Shown in pieces: positions 10,455 to 21,585 of a DNA stretch of 64,000 nt (position 1 is the first letter of the stretch; the number at the start of each line of letters is the position of its first letter). The DNA is from Paulownia fortunei (lineage: Eukaryota; Streptophyta; Magnoliopsida; Lamiales; Paulowniaceae), in assembly GCA_019321725.1 (NCBI GenBank), contig CM033108.1:126501-190500 (forward strand), read 5' to 3'. Below the pieces are notes generated by a model. It made no database searches. It saw only the letters and a list, made by a program, of their open reading frames with translations, and was not told the origin of the DNA. A program made the translations under genes and the position numbers.

Positions 10455-13400
10455 TATTATATCATTACTTTCCACTCTCCAAGAATTTTCAAATTTTTTT
10501 TTTTTTTAAAAAGAGAGAGATCTGTTGAATAGATATTCCACTTTTGATTATTATTATTATTATATTAGTATGATTTTTTTTGTCATGTATTATTATTCTT
10601 TTAATTAATCTTCATATCTGATGAAGAGATGAGATGATAAAAAGGGGTACTAGTACTGGTATTATTTATATTTAATTTGTTGTAGATGGAAGGAAAGAAG
10701 AGATTGGTTTTATTAATTGTTGGATGTATAAAGGAAGAAGTCCCACGCTGAGGGGGTGGGTGGAGGTACCCCATCCACTCTTTACCCCTTTATTTTTGAA
10801 CTTATGATGAAAAAGATGTTGCATTGACTGGATTCTTTTACCTATTTTCAATTTATTATAGCAGTAAGGTAGTAATTGGTTTGGTTGCTGTGCCTTGTAA
10901 TTGTGCAGAAAAGACGAAAAAAAAGGCTCCTACTTTTCACTTTCAAAGTACAAGTTTTAGTAATAAATAAAACCAGTATGCTATTCTTACTTAGTATTAG
11001 AGAGGGTAATGACAATCACCACTTTGGCTTATATTATATAATCATTGGATTGGAGTATTGCATTACCTTTTCTTTTTAATCATGTTTTCATATTCCTACT
11101 TTGGGCACTATCTTACCAAGCATCACTACTGTCCAACTACAATCCAATCTCATTGACTTTATTTTATTGTTTAACGACATCCCCCCAAATTCAAAACTCT
11201 TTTCAGCAGCATCTTGTAATGTAATAAAATAATCATTTTGATTTGACATACGATGTCATCCCTCCCCCAGTCGTCTTCTCCTCCACAAATAGCTGTACAA
11301 ACGTGTATCTTAACTTTGCAAGCGTGCCCATAAATTAATATATATTAAGAAAAATACAAACGTCAAACAAAATAATTGGATCTCGTGACTTGAATTTCCT
11401 CATGAAAAGTGCAGGGAGTCGTTCATATTTTGAGGCACATTTTTATTTTTAATATTTTTAGAATTCAAGTTTATGTAAATGTATTTGAAATTGTGTGAAA
11501 GTATTGATTTTATATAGTTGAAAAAAAATTTCATTTGGTTCATAAGTTTCCATGTAAGAAAACAAAGAGTTTTTTTTAAACGTGTTTTGTAAATATTATC
11601 AAAAATAATAATATTTAAATATAAAAATTATAATATGTGCATCTCATTACTATTTTTTTTTTTTATGATCCATCAATCAAATATGTTGATATAAATATTT
11701 ATTATTTATTTCTTTATGGGTCGTTACTTTTTTTTTTTTTCAATATCACACCAATATTATGTGCATAGAAAGAAAAAAATTATAATTATTTTAAATTTAA
11801 TAAAAAATTATATTAAATATTAATGATGTGCCTTTTATTTTGATAAAATAGAGATTAGAGATCTGAAAATGACATTTATAGATCTAGAAATGATTTTTTT
11901 TTAAAATTTCTTTGAAAAAACTAAAAATGAAAAAAAAAATGGGATTTTTAGTCGGGAAGTGAGTAAAATAAACACATTTTAAATAGTAAACAATAAAAAA
12001 TATCTTTTAAAAATTTAGAGAAATGGGCTCAGTATCACTGGTCCATGTACAGGTATGTCGAGGGAGTTTGGGGTAGTCTTCTTATTTGTGTTGAGGAGGC
12101 TAAAACCACTTTCAAGATTTCTTTAGCAATGTTTGGTCTTATTTTGAAAATAATTGATTAATGTATTTTTGAAAGAAAGTTTCACTTATTTTATTTTGGG
12201 TGATACATTTTTTTATTCTAAATATCTTGTCTAGTATGATATTGGTGATATCATATTATTATTTGCTTATATTTACATTAATTTTATTTTTAATATAAAA
12301 ATAAGATGGTATATATTAATAATGATATGATGATTGAAATATATATATATATATATTTTATTGATTCAGTAATTTGAATATGTATAAAAAAATATAATAA
12401 TAGATATGTATGTAAAATAATAATTATGATGTTTTGAAAATATTTTGAAGAAAGAGAAGATGTGTTTTGAAAAAAATAATAAATATTTTATTTAAGATAA
12501 GAAAACCAAATTTAATATTACATTTGTAATTGAATTTTAGTAAGGAAATTAAATGATGAATTTATAGATGTGTGGTGGCCTGGTGGGAAACAGAAATGAT
12601 GAGTGCAGGTGAGAAAGTGGCATTGACTTGAGGGAAATTGGAATGGAAGATGAGACTCCACAACCACAACACTTATTTTTTTTTTATGTGCAACAGCTAA
12701 GCAAATTAATCATCACCGTTCACAAGCGCCTCTCACTTCTCCTATCATCAATATTAATAGTTAATAATCTCATCCTCTCAAAATTAAAATTAAAATTTAA
12801 TAGATCATTAATTTTCATATGAAAGTATTATACAAAATAAAACTTATTTTCAGACATTAAAAATAGGTAAAAATAATAAATATGGAAGATAGGGAGTGCA
12901 TGGTACTAATAATTTCTTGTACCCTCAATGCAATGTTAGTATGTACATCTTGTCAGCCTTGCACTCATTGGGCGGTGCTAAAGTTAGTGGTCTCTATTCA
13001 CATTATTATATGTTATATATGACAAAATTCAAATTACTGCTTCTGCGTGCACTCTAAACATTCCAATGTACGTAAGATCAGTGACCCTATATATATATAT
13101 ATATAATTAGTAATATATTTCATTAATATTTTTAATTCAGAAAATATTGTTATTTCCTTAGCCCCTATTTTTTTTTTTGTTGTGGTTGGAGGGGGGGGGG
13201 GGGGGGGGGCGGAGGCGACAAAAACAATTTTGAAACAGATAAAAGATCAATAAATATATATATAGCATGCACTTTGGAGGAAAATATCTTATATGGGGAA
13301 GCTAGGAAAGCAGTAGTAATCATCAGGATAAATTAAAGACGTACATGTTTTGCAGTGCGGGAACCGACATTTGGAGTCACCCCACGCACTATTTCGATTG

Positions 13401-13690
13401 CTGCATTTTTATATATTTGCGGGCCATGAAGTGAAATTAAAATAACTTCGGGATCTACAATCACTGTTGGGCCTGCTTCTGGAGCACAAAGCGGGCCAAC
13501 GACTTTAAATGTCAGTATACAGCCGCACCCCTAGGCCCACGAGAAATTAAACCAACATTTTCATGCTAATAATTATCCAAACCAGACGTATGATCGTTTG
13601 TATATGTGTGTTTGGCACTTAGCAGGCACAGTTACAAGAGTAACATCTTAATATGTGGAAGAGTCAAATTCCACCGAGAGAGGAAAACGA
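10455..13690. other. Intergenic region
   Basis: AT-rich sequence between the EXORDIUM-like and metallothionein genes. It contains poly-T and AT runs, an AT microsatellite at about 12345-12357 and the 19-base G run at 13191-13209. I saw no coding region. Confidence 0.5.
13191..13209. repeat. Poly-G run (19 G)
   Basis: Nineteen consecutive G residues, preceded by tggttgga and followed by cggagg, in a strongly AT-rich context. A run of this length can form G-quadruplexes and is also prone to length errors in sequencing. Confidence 0.9.
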
Positions 13691-13698
13691 ACAAGTTT

Positions 13699-13730
13699 GC
13701 ACGTGGTGAAGATTGAGTTGAATGTGCATG
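13699..13730 (+). promoter_or_regulatory. G-box/ABRE and RY element upstream of metallothionein
   Basis: A palindromic CACGTG (13700-13705, within GCACGTGG, an ABRE-type G-box) is followed 20 bases later by TGCATG (13725-13730), the reverse of the RY core CATGCA. They lie about 165-190 bases before the start codon. ABRE plus RY is the classic combination bound by ABI5-type bZIP and ABI3/FUS3-type B3 factors in seed promoters, which matches the seed-specific class of the downstream gene. Confidence 0.6.
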
Positions 13731-13811
13731 AAGCATCTGCGACAAGTGTACTTTTGCTTGCCACCTTTTCGCACCCATGCCTGCAAATCTAACACATCAC
13801 CATCGGCTGTA

Positions 13812-13820
13812 GATAAATAT
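13812..13820 (+). promoter_or_regulatory. Putative TATA box of metallothionein gene
   Basis: GATAAATAT about 70 bases before the ATG at 13891, giving a leader of roughly 45 bases. It is a motif match only. Confidence 0.45.
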
Positions 13821-13890
13821 TGACAAGGTTGTTCATCCAAGTTCACCATTGCAGAGTTCAATATTTGTCACTCACTATAATTATACAGAT

Positions 13891-14255
13891 ATGGCGGATA
13901 CGAGAGGAAGAGGCGTCGTGTGCGACGACAGGTGCGGCTGTCCATCGCCCTGCCCTGGTGGGATCGCTTGTAGGTATGGTTTTGATGCTCTGGATAGATA
14001 TATCAACAGTAGGTACCACATGTATTAATTGTGAGTGAATGAAATAAAAAATAATAGTGAGTGAATGGGTGCAGGTGCTCATCAAGTACTGGAACGGGCA
14101 GCGGGGATGATCCAACAATGGAGCACAAGCAGTGCTCATGCGGAGAACACTGCGGGTGCAACCCCTGCACCTGTTCCAAGACCGAAATCAGGGGGACAGG
14201 GAAGGCCTTTTGCAGCTGCGGTGCTGGTTGTACCTGTCCAACATGCGCTGCTTAA
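13891..14255 (+). CDS. MT4: Type 4 (Ec-type) seed metallothionein
   Basis: Two exons, 13891-13973 and 14075-14255, joined across a 101-bp intron (AG|GTATGG...GTGCAG|G, phase 2), give an 87-residue protein. It has 17 cysteines in three clusters of 6, 6 and 5 separated by short spacers, plus two histidines in or beside the middle cluster (the second in CSCGEHCGCNPCTC). This is the arrangement of plant Ec/type 4 metallothioneins, which bind zinc and store it in maturing seeds and embryos. The N-terminal cluster reads CDDRCGCPSPCPGG and the protein ends CSCGAGCTCPTCAA. The start is the first ATG after the TATA-like box. Upstream G-box and RY elements support seed expression. Without splicing, the downstream frame would lack the first cysteine cluster. 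Confidence 0.95.
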
Positions 14256-14873
14256 TCAAGTCTCACCAAGCCCCAACCCAACAGGATGATATAAAGCAAG
14301 ACTTTGTTTATTCCACTAGTAATTTATGACTATATATATACTCAGCTAGCTAGCTACACCTACTACTGCCTTTTAAGTCAGCTACGTTTGGGCAATTGGT
14401 TTGTTGCCTGGTTTAGAACTTTTGTTGAATAAGGGCGTCTGCCTTGTGCATACTATGTCAGTCTTATATATATGCAAGGAGACTGAAATGCCTGGATCTC
14501 TTATTCTAATTCCTTGCTGTTTTGTTTGCTTAAGTAATCTAATAACATGATATTCAACCACAAGAAGCAACAAGCAACAGAATTACTTCTCCTAGCAGAG
14601 TCTAGTGAGCAAAAGCAAATTAATATAAAAGATAACTGATTCTATCTACAATTTCGTAGCTATCAACAGAATAGGCACGAGCAAATATGGTTCTTGTGCT
14701 GCAAACAGTGGTATTTTTGGTGGTTCTTTTGCTAAGAACATTTGTATTTTTGCTAATATTTACAATTATTGCCGATGGCAACGAGATAAAAATGCAATGT
14801 CTATATACTTGTGTAGTCGCTAAAATCTATTGTCTCTAGACTGGCACAATTTTCAGCACTTCAACGTATTTTT

Positions 14874-15099
14874 CTAATGACTAACACGAAAGTCCGGATT
14901 CCAAGAACTAAGAACTCTCTTGCGTTCGTATGCAGGCACGGGTTTGTGATCATCCTGCTTCGTTGCAGAATCAATAACGGATAATTCATTCCGCAAAACT
15001 TCCATAATGCATTTGTTCATTCTGCATAAGTTCCACTTTCCTGGACTTCGCCGAATCCACCTCTCCACTTTTTCCAGATGCGAATTCAAATTAACAGGA
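14874..15099 (-). other. Orphan terminal-exon-like open frame
   Basis: On the minus strand an acceptor-like TATTTTCAG is followed at 15099 by one base and then 75 codons including the stop at 14874. The reading is rich in charged residues and Trp (for example KVERWIRRSPGKWNLCRMNK, later VPAYERKRVLSSWNP) and is more protein-like than its surroundings. It lies just downstream of the TANGO2-like stop codon, on the same strand. It may be an alternative 3' exon, the relic of another gene, or chance. I do not recognise it. Confidence 0.3.
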
Positions 15100-15269
15100 C
15101 TGAAAATATTGGTAGTAATTTTATTTATTTTTTTATATAACGGTAACCATCTTTATTTTCATCCAACTGAGTAAACATAAACATACAGAGTCATCTTCGA
15201 TTACTCTGGCTACCCCTTTTGACAGAACCACTATTTTTTGACGTAAACTAACTTAAAAGGATTCGCCGA

Positions 15270-18200
15270 CTAAGCTGCAACTTTCTCTGTTTCAATATGA
15301 TAACTTATTGTCTGCTCCGTCCATGAATTTTTTTCCAGATTTCTTTCGTAAAAGGATACTAATCCGCTTGTTCTCAGAACCACTGCCGAAGTGCTTCTTG
15401 TCCCATATCGTCCCTGGTGAATTGGAAAGACGACTTAGAGATGTTTCAACGGAGGTTTAAAGTAGCATTGATGTGAAAAAAATTAGATAAGTTCAAAAAA
15501 CTACCAAAGGTGTATTTGCTTCAACAAAAATGGCACTCAAAAGGTATTCAAATTCAGGGGGATAAATGCGAGGTAGCACGCTTTCATCATCCTTAGTAGT
15601 GTCGTTCATTAGGATTTTGGTTATCTCTTTCAATGAAATTTCAGCTTCAAAACATTTTCTCACTGCATCTTCAAAACTTCGCCGCAACCTTTGAGCCTGC
15701 AATGCAAGAATTAGAAGAACAATATAAAACGATACATGATGAAAATGGGCGAGACAACATAAACTAAAGACCCAGTTCAAGAATCTAGAATCAAGCAAGG
15801 AGAGGCAAAAGAAGATTCAAAAGGGAAGAAAAATCAGCTATAAGCCAAGCACAAATTAGTCAACTCATTGAGTCTTAGTGTCTCCTATTTTACATTGATG
15901 GATGCACTATAGATTCTTTAGAAGGGTTGAAACTGAATAACAAAATACTTAGTTTGATGTGGGTAATGGCAGGCTACTCAACCGTTAAACCTTAACATCA
16001 CATTAAGATCGTGTCAGCCTAAGTCGTTCTTCAAACCTAAATTTGTTGATACCTTAAATAAATTGCCCTAGGGCCGGCCTCAGTTTGTTAGATACAGCTA
16101 GTACAGATGCGAAGCCATCCAGAAAATGCATAATACCTCAGCCATCGAGTTAGAAGTATTATTTTAAGCTAGTCCTTTCTGTAAAAATCTTTCACATTCA
16201 CTTAGGTCCTAGCTCCGATGTTCCACTGTCAAATATGGACAGAATCCATTAGTTTCTCAAAGTAAAGGGAATTTCTAGCAAATTAACAATATCGTAATGA
16301 AAGCATTTATTCTTGAATATCCAGTAACCTTTTTTTCCAGCATGCATCCAATCACATGATGGCAATTGTGTTACCACCACAGTTTTATGAATAAAAAGTG
16401 CTAGGAAATCAAGCCTGGTCAAGTAGCAGCACAACCATAGGTGCAGATTCATGTCACTACCCAACAGGGTAAATTGCTAGAACTTCACCAGTTTTCTCTA
16501 ATAACTTTACATGCAACCAAGATATCTTATATATCTGGAAAATCTCACGATTTCATTACTTTAAATGTTGTGTGGGGATGCTGAATGTGGCATAGTGCAA
16601 TCAGTGTCCAGTGTTACTCTCAAGTGTCACCGCCATTTGTCCTTTTCTTCTGTCCGGTGACTAAGGGCCTAAGGTTTCTTCCTCCTCCATGGACAGTCTC
16701 TCTCTCTCTCTCTCTCTCTCAGCACGTGTACTCATTGATCCTATGCTGTTGTACCCCTATCTCCAACTAACTTTGACATGTTGTATCATCACCAACTCAG
16801 AATGTTCACAGCCATTCAAGAACTACCTCCCTCACCATACATACTTCCACAATCATTTATTCAACAGCCAAATCCTTTAATCTTGCTAAAAGATAATTAT
16901 TACAACACGACAGAAAATTAAAAAATGAATTTCATGATTTTTTGGATTAAATCCAACTTCATACATACGATCTTTAACAATGCTTTCAATGGTCAGAACA
17001 CCGTCACAAGATAAGAGAGATTTCACTTTCTCAACCCAAATGCTTCAAAGTGTGGTGTTTTTCCTTCAACATTGATCATATTAACTTTCTCAATTTTAAG
17101 CCCTCATTTTTGCATGAAAATCCCATATGTTGTTGCAGCTACTTACAACAATGAAATGCATTCATTCGTCCTTTTGTAAATGACAGAAGGATGATGGTGA
17201 TTGAGGCAGTCATTTCCTACAAAAACTAACCCCTCCGAAAAATTTAAATTAAATATTTAGGTCGGTCTTCTTACACTGTGTTATTTATCATTATAGATAC
17301 GTCGTATACAATAACAATAAGTGATTCAAATGACTTCAGATCTTAGTCCACTTACTAGTCTCACCTTTCCTAAGACAATTACAGCATGAAGTTAGATGTT
17401 CTACTCATGGAATAACGCATAATTCTGCGACTCATTCTCAAGATCTTCATTTTGCGCCTTTGAAATGTAAGAGTTTGGTATATTTGGTTAGGTGTTTTCA
17501 CATCTATGAAGATGATTCCACAGGATCTTGCACTTCAATAGATTGTACAACATTTAAACTGACAACCGAGGGAATAAGAAGCAGATCACAGAATTCATAG
17601 ACAGTGATGGCTAGCATGCATCCAGAACTAATTGGTGTCAAAATATAAATAAAGCATCATTGAAGCAGTACGGTAGATCATCTTACCTTAGGCCATGGTG
17701 TGTCCAGTTTTGCATTTGACAACACATGAATACCAGGAGAAACTTCTGTTACAGATAGACCATCTTTTGGCCTGTTGGTTATGTAAAGCATGTTCATAGA
17801 GCAAAGATCAGCTACTATTAGATTGAACCCATTAAACTGGTCCGCTTCTCCCACAAGTTCCTCAGCAAATTCTTTGGGACTTTTTTTACTCTGAAAGATG
17901 TCAAAAGCACAGATATCATAGGTAGCACTAGCACCTTACAATATTTATAAAGCAAAAATTATAGTAAACCTCACACAAAACTAACAAAGGAGCTAGAAGC
18001 AAAATGAAAAACGGTCAGCACATTGGTGGTCAGCCTAAGCATTGACCAAAAGATAATTGTCAACAAACAAGTGCCAGTGACAAAAGAAAATGCAAACAGT
18101 AGGCATTCTACTAGTCCTTCACGATTGTACCGCAGGAGAACCCTGGTGCCGCTTTAAGTATAGGTGGTTGCCCAAAAGAACTAATAAAAGAGTAATCGAA

Positions 18201-18751
18201 AGGTATTCCCATAGTAGCAATTCAATTCAAAGATGGTTTGGTAAAAGACGAAGCGTAAGGCAAACCCATAATAGCATTTATTCAATTCAGAAGATGATTT
18301 TACTTAATAAAAGTAACGAAAATTTTGCATCTTACAAGACAAAAAGAAAAGGTTACAAGTGAATTGCCTTCAAGAAGCGAACAGGGAGATCTCCTCTGCT
18401 ATTGACTTGTGAATGCGATCGAATTTCCCTTACATTCGTAAGAAACGCAAGCTTTCCATCCCTCCTGCAAGCCAACCAGGTTCCACCGGCCTGCCCATCT
18501 CTTCCGCCGAGTATTTCACCGTCCTCCCACCAACCCAACGGCGTCGTTGGCCTGTGATCAAGACAGAGTCAAGAAAATGAAATATTTGGAAAGTCATATC
18601 AAAAAATGTAGTTCAATTCGCAGTTGACAACAATAATAGCATATGAAAATCAAGTGTTAGGAACATACCGATTGTGGTATTCGTCTCTGTTGAGCAATAG
18701 AAGGAAAGGGTACAGTGGGTGAGATTTCCATACGAAGACCGCTATACACAT
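15270..18751 (-). CDS. TANGO2: TANGO2/NRDE-family protein
   Basis: Five exons on the minus strand: 18669-18751, 18368-18551, 17687-17890, 15505-15696 and 15270-15413. They total 807 bases and encode 268 residues, close to the usual length of the family. The protein opens MCIAVFVWKSHPLYPFLLLL directly followed by the diagnostic NRDE motif. GWWEDGEILGGRDGQAGGTW, FLTNVRE and, in exon 3, GVHVLSNA-like (GIHVLSNAKLDTPWPK) follow; exon 5 has YGTRSTSAVVL. TANGO2 relatives are linked to Golgi/ER organisation and to haem or lipid handling; the plant role is not settled. Introns are 117, 477, 1990 and 91 bp. Intron 2 must use a GC donor (AAG|GCAATT), since the nearby GT would break the frame. All other junctions are GT-AG. 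Confidence 0.92.
16697..16721. repeat. CT microsatellite
   Basis: About twelve CT dinucleotides within the third intron of the TANGO2-like gene. Confidence 0.85.
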
Positions 18752-19332
18752 ATTTATGTTTTTTGGGGTTTACAAAGTGACACTAAGATTCAAGATGAAG
18801 GGTTTGCAATTATGTAGACTTATGCTGGTGGTGGCAGATTATGTGTACTTCGCCCCCTCAACTATATGTTTGATGTTATTTTGTCCTGCAGACTATGAAA
18901 ATATACATTTTGACACCCCTTCTATTAAGAAGAACAATTTATTTTTCAATTTCATCCCTCTATTAAATGTATTTTCAAAAATACTTTAAGATATTAAAAT
19001 TTTATTCATATTCAATAATAAAAAAATAATTAATTTAAAATATACCGACTTTAAAATAACATATTTGAATTTTATATTTTGGTTACTATTTTTAAATATT
19101 TTTTACTGAATAAGTTAATTTTATTTTTAATTGTCGTAAACAATTATTAAATAATTAATAGTCATAAAACTGGTGTTATTGAAACCTTAATTTAAAAAAA
19201 ATGAAAAATAAGTGAAAGAAATAGCCTTAAATCATAAAATTAAATCACAGTGCTAGTCATCAGCTTTCTTGACCAATCTAACATTTGGTAAGAATCAATG
19301 CCACTCCATGACCTTATAACTTTATAAAGACA

Positions 19333-19783
19333 TGCTTTTAATTATTATTTTAAAAATTGGATCGGATCGGACTGATCAATTCAATCAAAAATTAAAATTC
19401 GATTCGGTCCAGTTAAAGATATAAAATTAAAAATTTGATTTGACCAGTTAAACTAACTAAAATTGATCAAAGACTAGTTAAATCGGGTTTGATCGATTTT
19501 TATTTTTTAAAAAAAATTTGAATTTAATATTTTATTATATTTATATAATTATTTGAATTTTATGTTTTGTTAAATATTTTTTTAAGTAGTTATTTATTTT
19601 TTTACATTTAAAATGTGTTACATAACAATTAGTTCATCATATTATCATTTTATATAATATAATAAAAAAATATAATCAATTTTTATTAAATCGATCCGAT
19701 CGCCGATTGAATCGATCCGACCAATTGAACCGTTAGCAAGACTGATTTGATTATCAGTTCAATTATGAAAACACTGCTTTTAA
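19333..19783. mobile_element. MITE-like insertion with 10-bp target duplication
   Basis: The 10-mer tgcttttaat occurs at 19333-19342 and 19774-19783 and flanks a 431-bp segment. The left inner end (ttttaaaaattggatcggatcgg) resembles the reverse complement of the right end (gtgttttcataattgaactg), and both inner arms are rich in GATCGG/CGATCCG motifs. A 9-11 bp duplication with imperfect inverted ends and no coding capacity suggests a non-autonomous Mutator-like MITE. The inverted repeats are degraded, so the family is uncertain. Confidence 0.5.
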
Positions 19784-21495
19784 TAAACAACTGCGCTAAT
19801 TTTATCACTTTCATCCATTTAATAAGAGACGTCCATGCTTTCAAAATTGATTATTTATTGATTTTTTTTTGAAAAAGAGTTTTCTCCTAAATATTCTTGT
19901 TCTAGTATAGTACCTTTTGCCATGCTTCCAAAGTTGATTATTTATCGAGTTTCTTATTTAATAATTATTTATAATTATTAAACATTAAAAAAAATATTTA
20001 TCAAAAAAAGTTGTTGTTTTATAAAATAAGTAAGTATAAATTTCAACTATTTCATTACTTTAATTTCAATATTTTTGTGAATTCATTGAAAAGAAGGTGA
20101 AATAAAAAAAACAAAACAAAGTATATTATCTTAGTTGGAGGGGGCAAACTCAAAGTACTTTGGATACCAATGTGATGATGAAGTGAATGAAGAAGGATTA
20201 ATTAATTAATAGATAAAATAGAGAGTCAAATACAGTTTTACTTTTGTATTGTTGGATATGTGACACTTACCCCATGTACCTTAAAACCTTCGTTACTCCT
20301 CTACCTTAAGCTTTCTGTCGCCGCAGCCCTTAAATTTTTGTTGATGTATCATTTTGGGTGCATAATTTGACAAAAATACCGCTTGCTACAATATGCATTA
20401 ATTTAGGTGATAAAATATATTCTCTTACCAACCATTTTTTGATTCAGTTTCATCTCAACTGGAGTTTTTCCAGTTGTGATGTAGCCAAAATTTGGCATGG
20501 TTAATACAAAGGATTTTTGGGCCTGTCTTATCCTGGTTGCCGAGCAGATCTAGGGGTTACATATCTCCAAGTTAAGGTGGGTTCATGAGGTTACTATTGA
20601 GGCTGGTGGTGATATTCTGTGTCGAGGTTAAATACATGGCTCTCAGGCATTTTTGAGTATGGCCGAGCTAGTTGGTTGGTAGGACAACCTATGCCGAATG
20701 GGTAGATCAGGACCGATGCGGTCTTCTCTATTTAAATTACATTGGTCTAGTTTTGTATATCTTTGTTCAGCTCAGCTCTTCTTCTTTAGAGAGTTCGAAC
20801 ATCTTAATAAAGTTTTAGAGTAACTCTACTAAAATTTGGGTAAAAGAATTTTACCAAAATAGAATTCCTTAATAGGTGGGTATTTTCCTTATCAAGATTA
20901 TCTTTTGAAGGAAGTAGAATAAATTTAATATGTGACATTATTATCCTACCTACTATATAAAAGGCTTCATAAACTTTATTCCTTTATTCTGTCACCTTGT
21001 TATCCTTCTTTATTCGAGTAAAATTGTATTTTGCACTTGTAATGACATTTCTGATAACTCATTTAATATTTCAAGGATAATTTTATTATTTGACCCAATA
21101 TACTAACAGGGGTAATAGTCTAACAAGTTGACAGTCAATTTAGAAGGATAGGTTTTTGAAGTACAGAGACATAGGTGTTACATATGACGTAATTGGGACG
21201 GAGGGTAAACTGTGTTTTACCCTAAAATAAATTATCTTGCCACTCACCCTTATTTTGATGTAAAATGAGTCTTTTTTTGTTATTAATTTTCTTAGGTTTG
21301 AATTTATACTTTTTCCTTGGGCTGCATTTGTTTCCACAAAAAATGGGGAAAAAGTTGGAAAAAAAAAAAATAACGGGAGAGAAGTTTTTCTAGTAAATTC
21401 TTTTGAAAAGTGATATTTTCTTTAATTTTTTTACATTTTTTTAGTATTGTTTTCAAAACAATATTTTTCTTTGATGGTATAACATAAGACCGAGA

Positions 21496-21585
21496 GCTCC
21501 TGGGGCTGCGAGGGTGTGAACTCTTGAGGTTGCAAGGGCATGAGCTCTTGAGATCGTGAGGGTGTGAGCTCCTAAGGCCGCGAGC
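21496..21585. repeat. 24-bp minisatellite, about 3.75 copies
   Basis: Imperfect 24-bp units starting gctcctggggctgcgagggt, actcttgaggttgcaagggc, gctcttgagatcgtgagggt and a partial fourth unit. Read on the minus strand it gives an eight-residue repeat, but no real gene surrounds it. It is G/C-rich against an AT-rich background. Confidence 0.75.
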
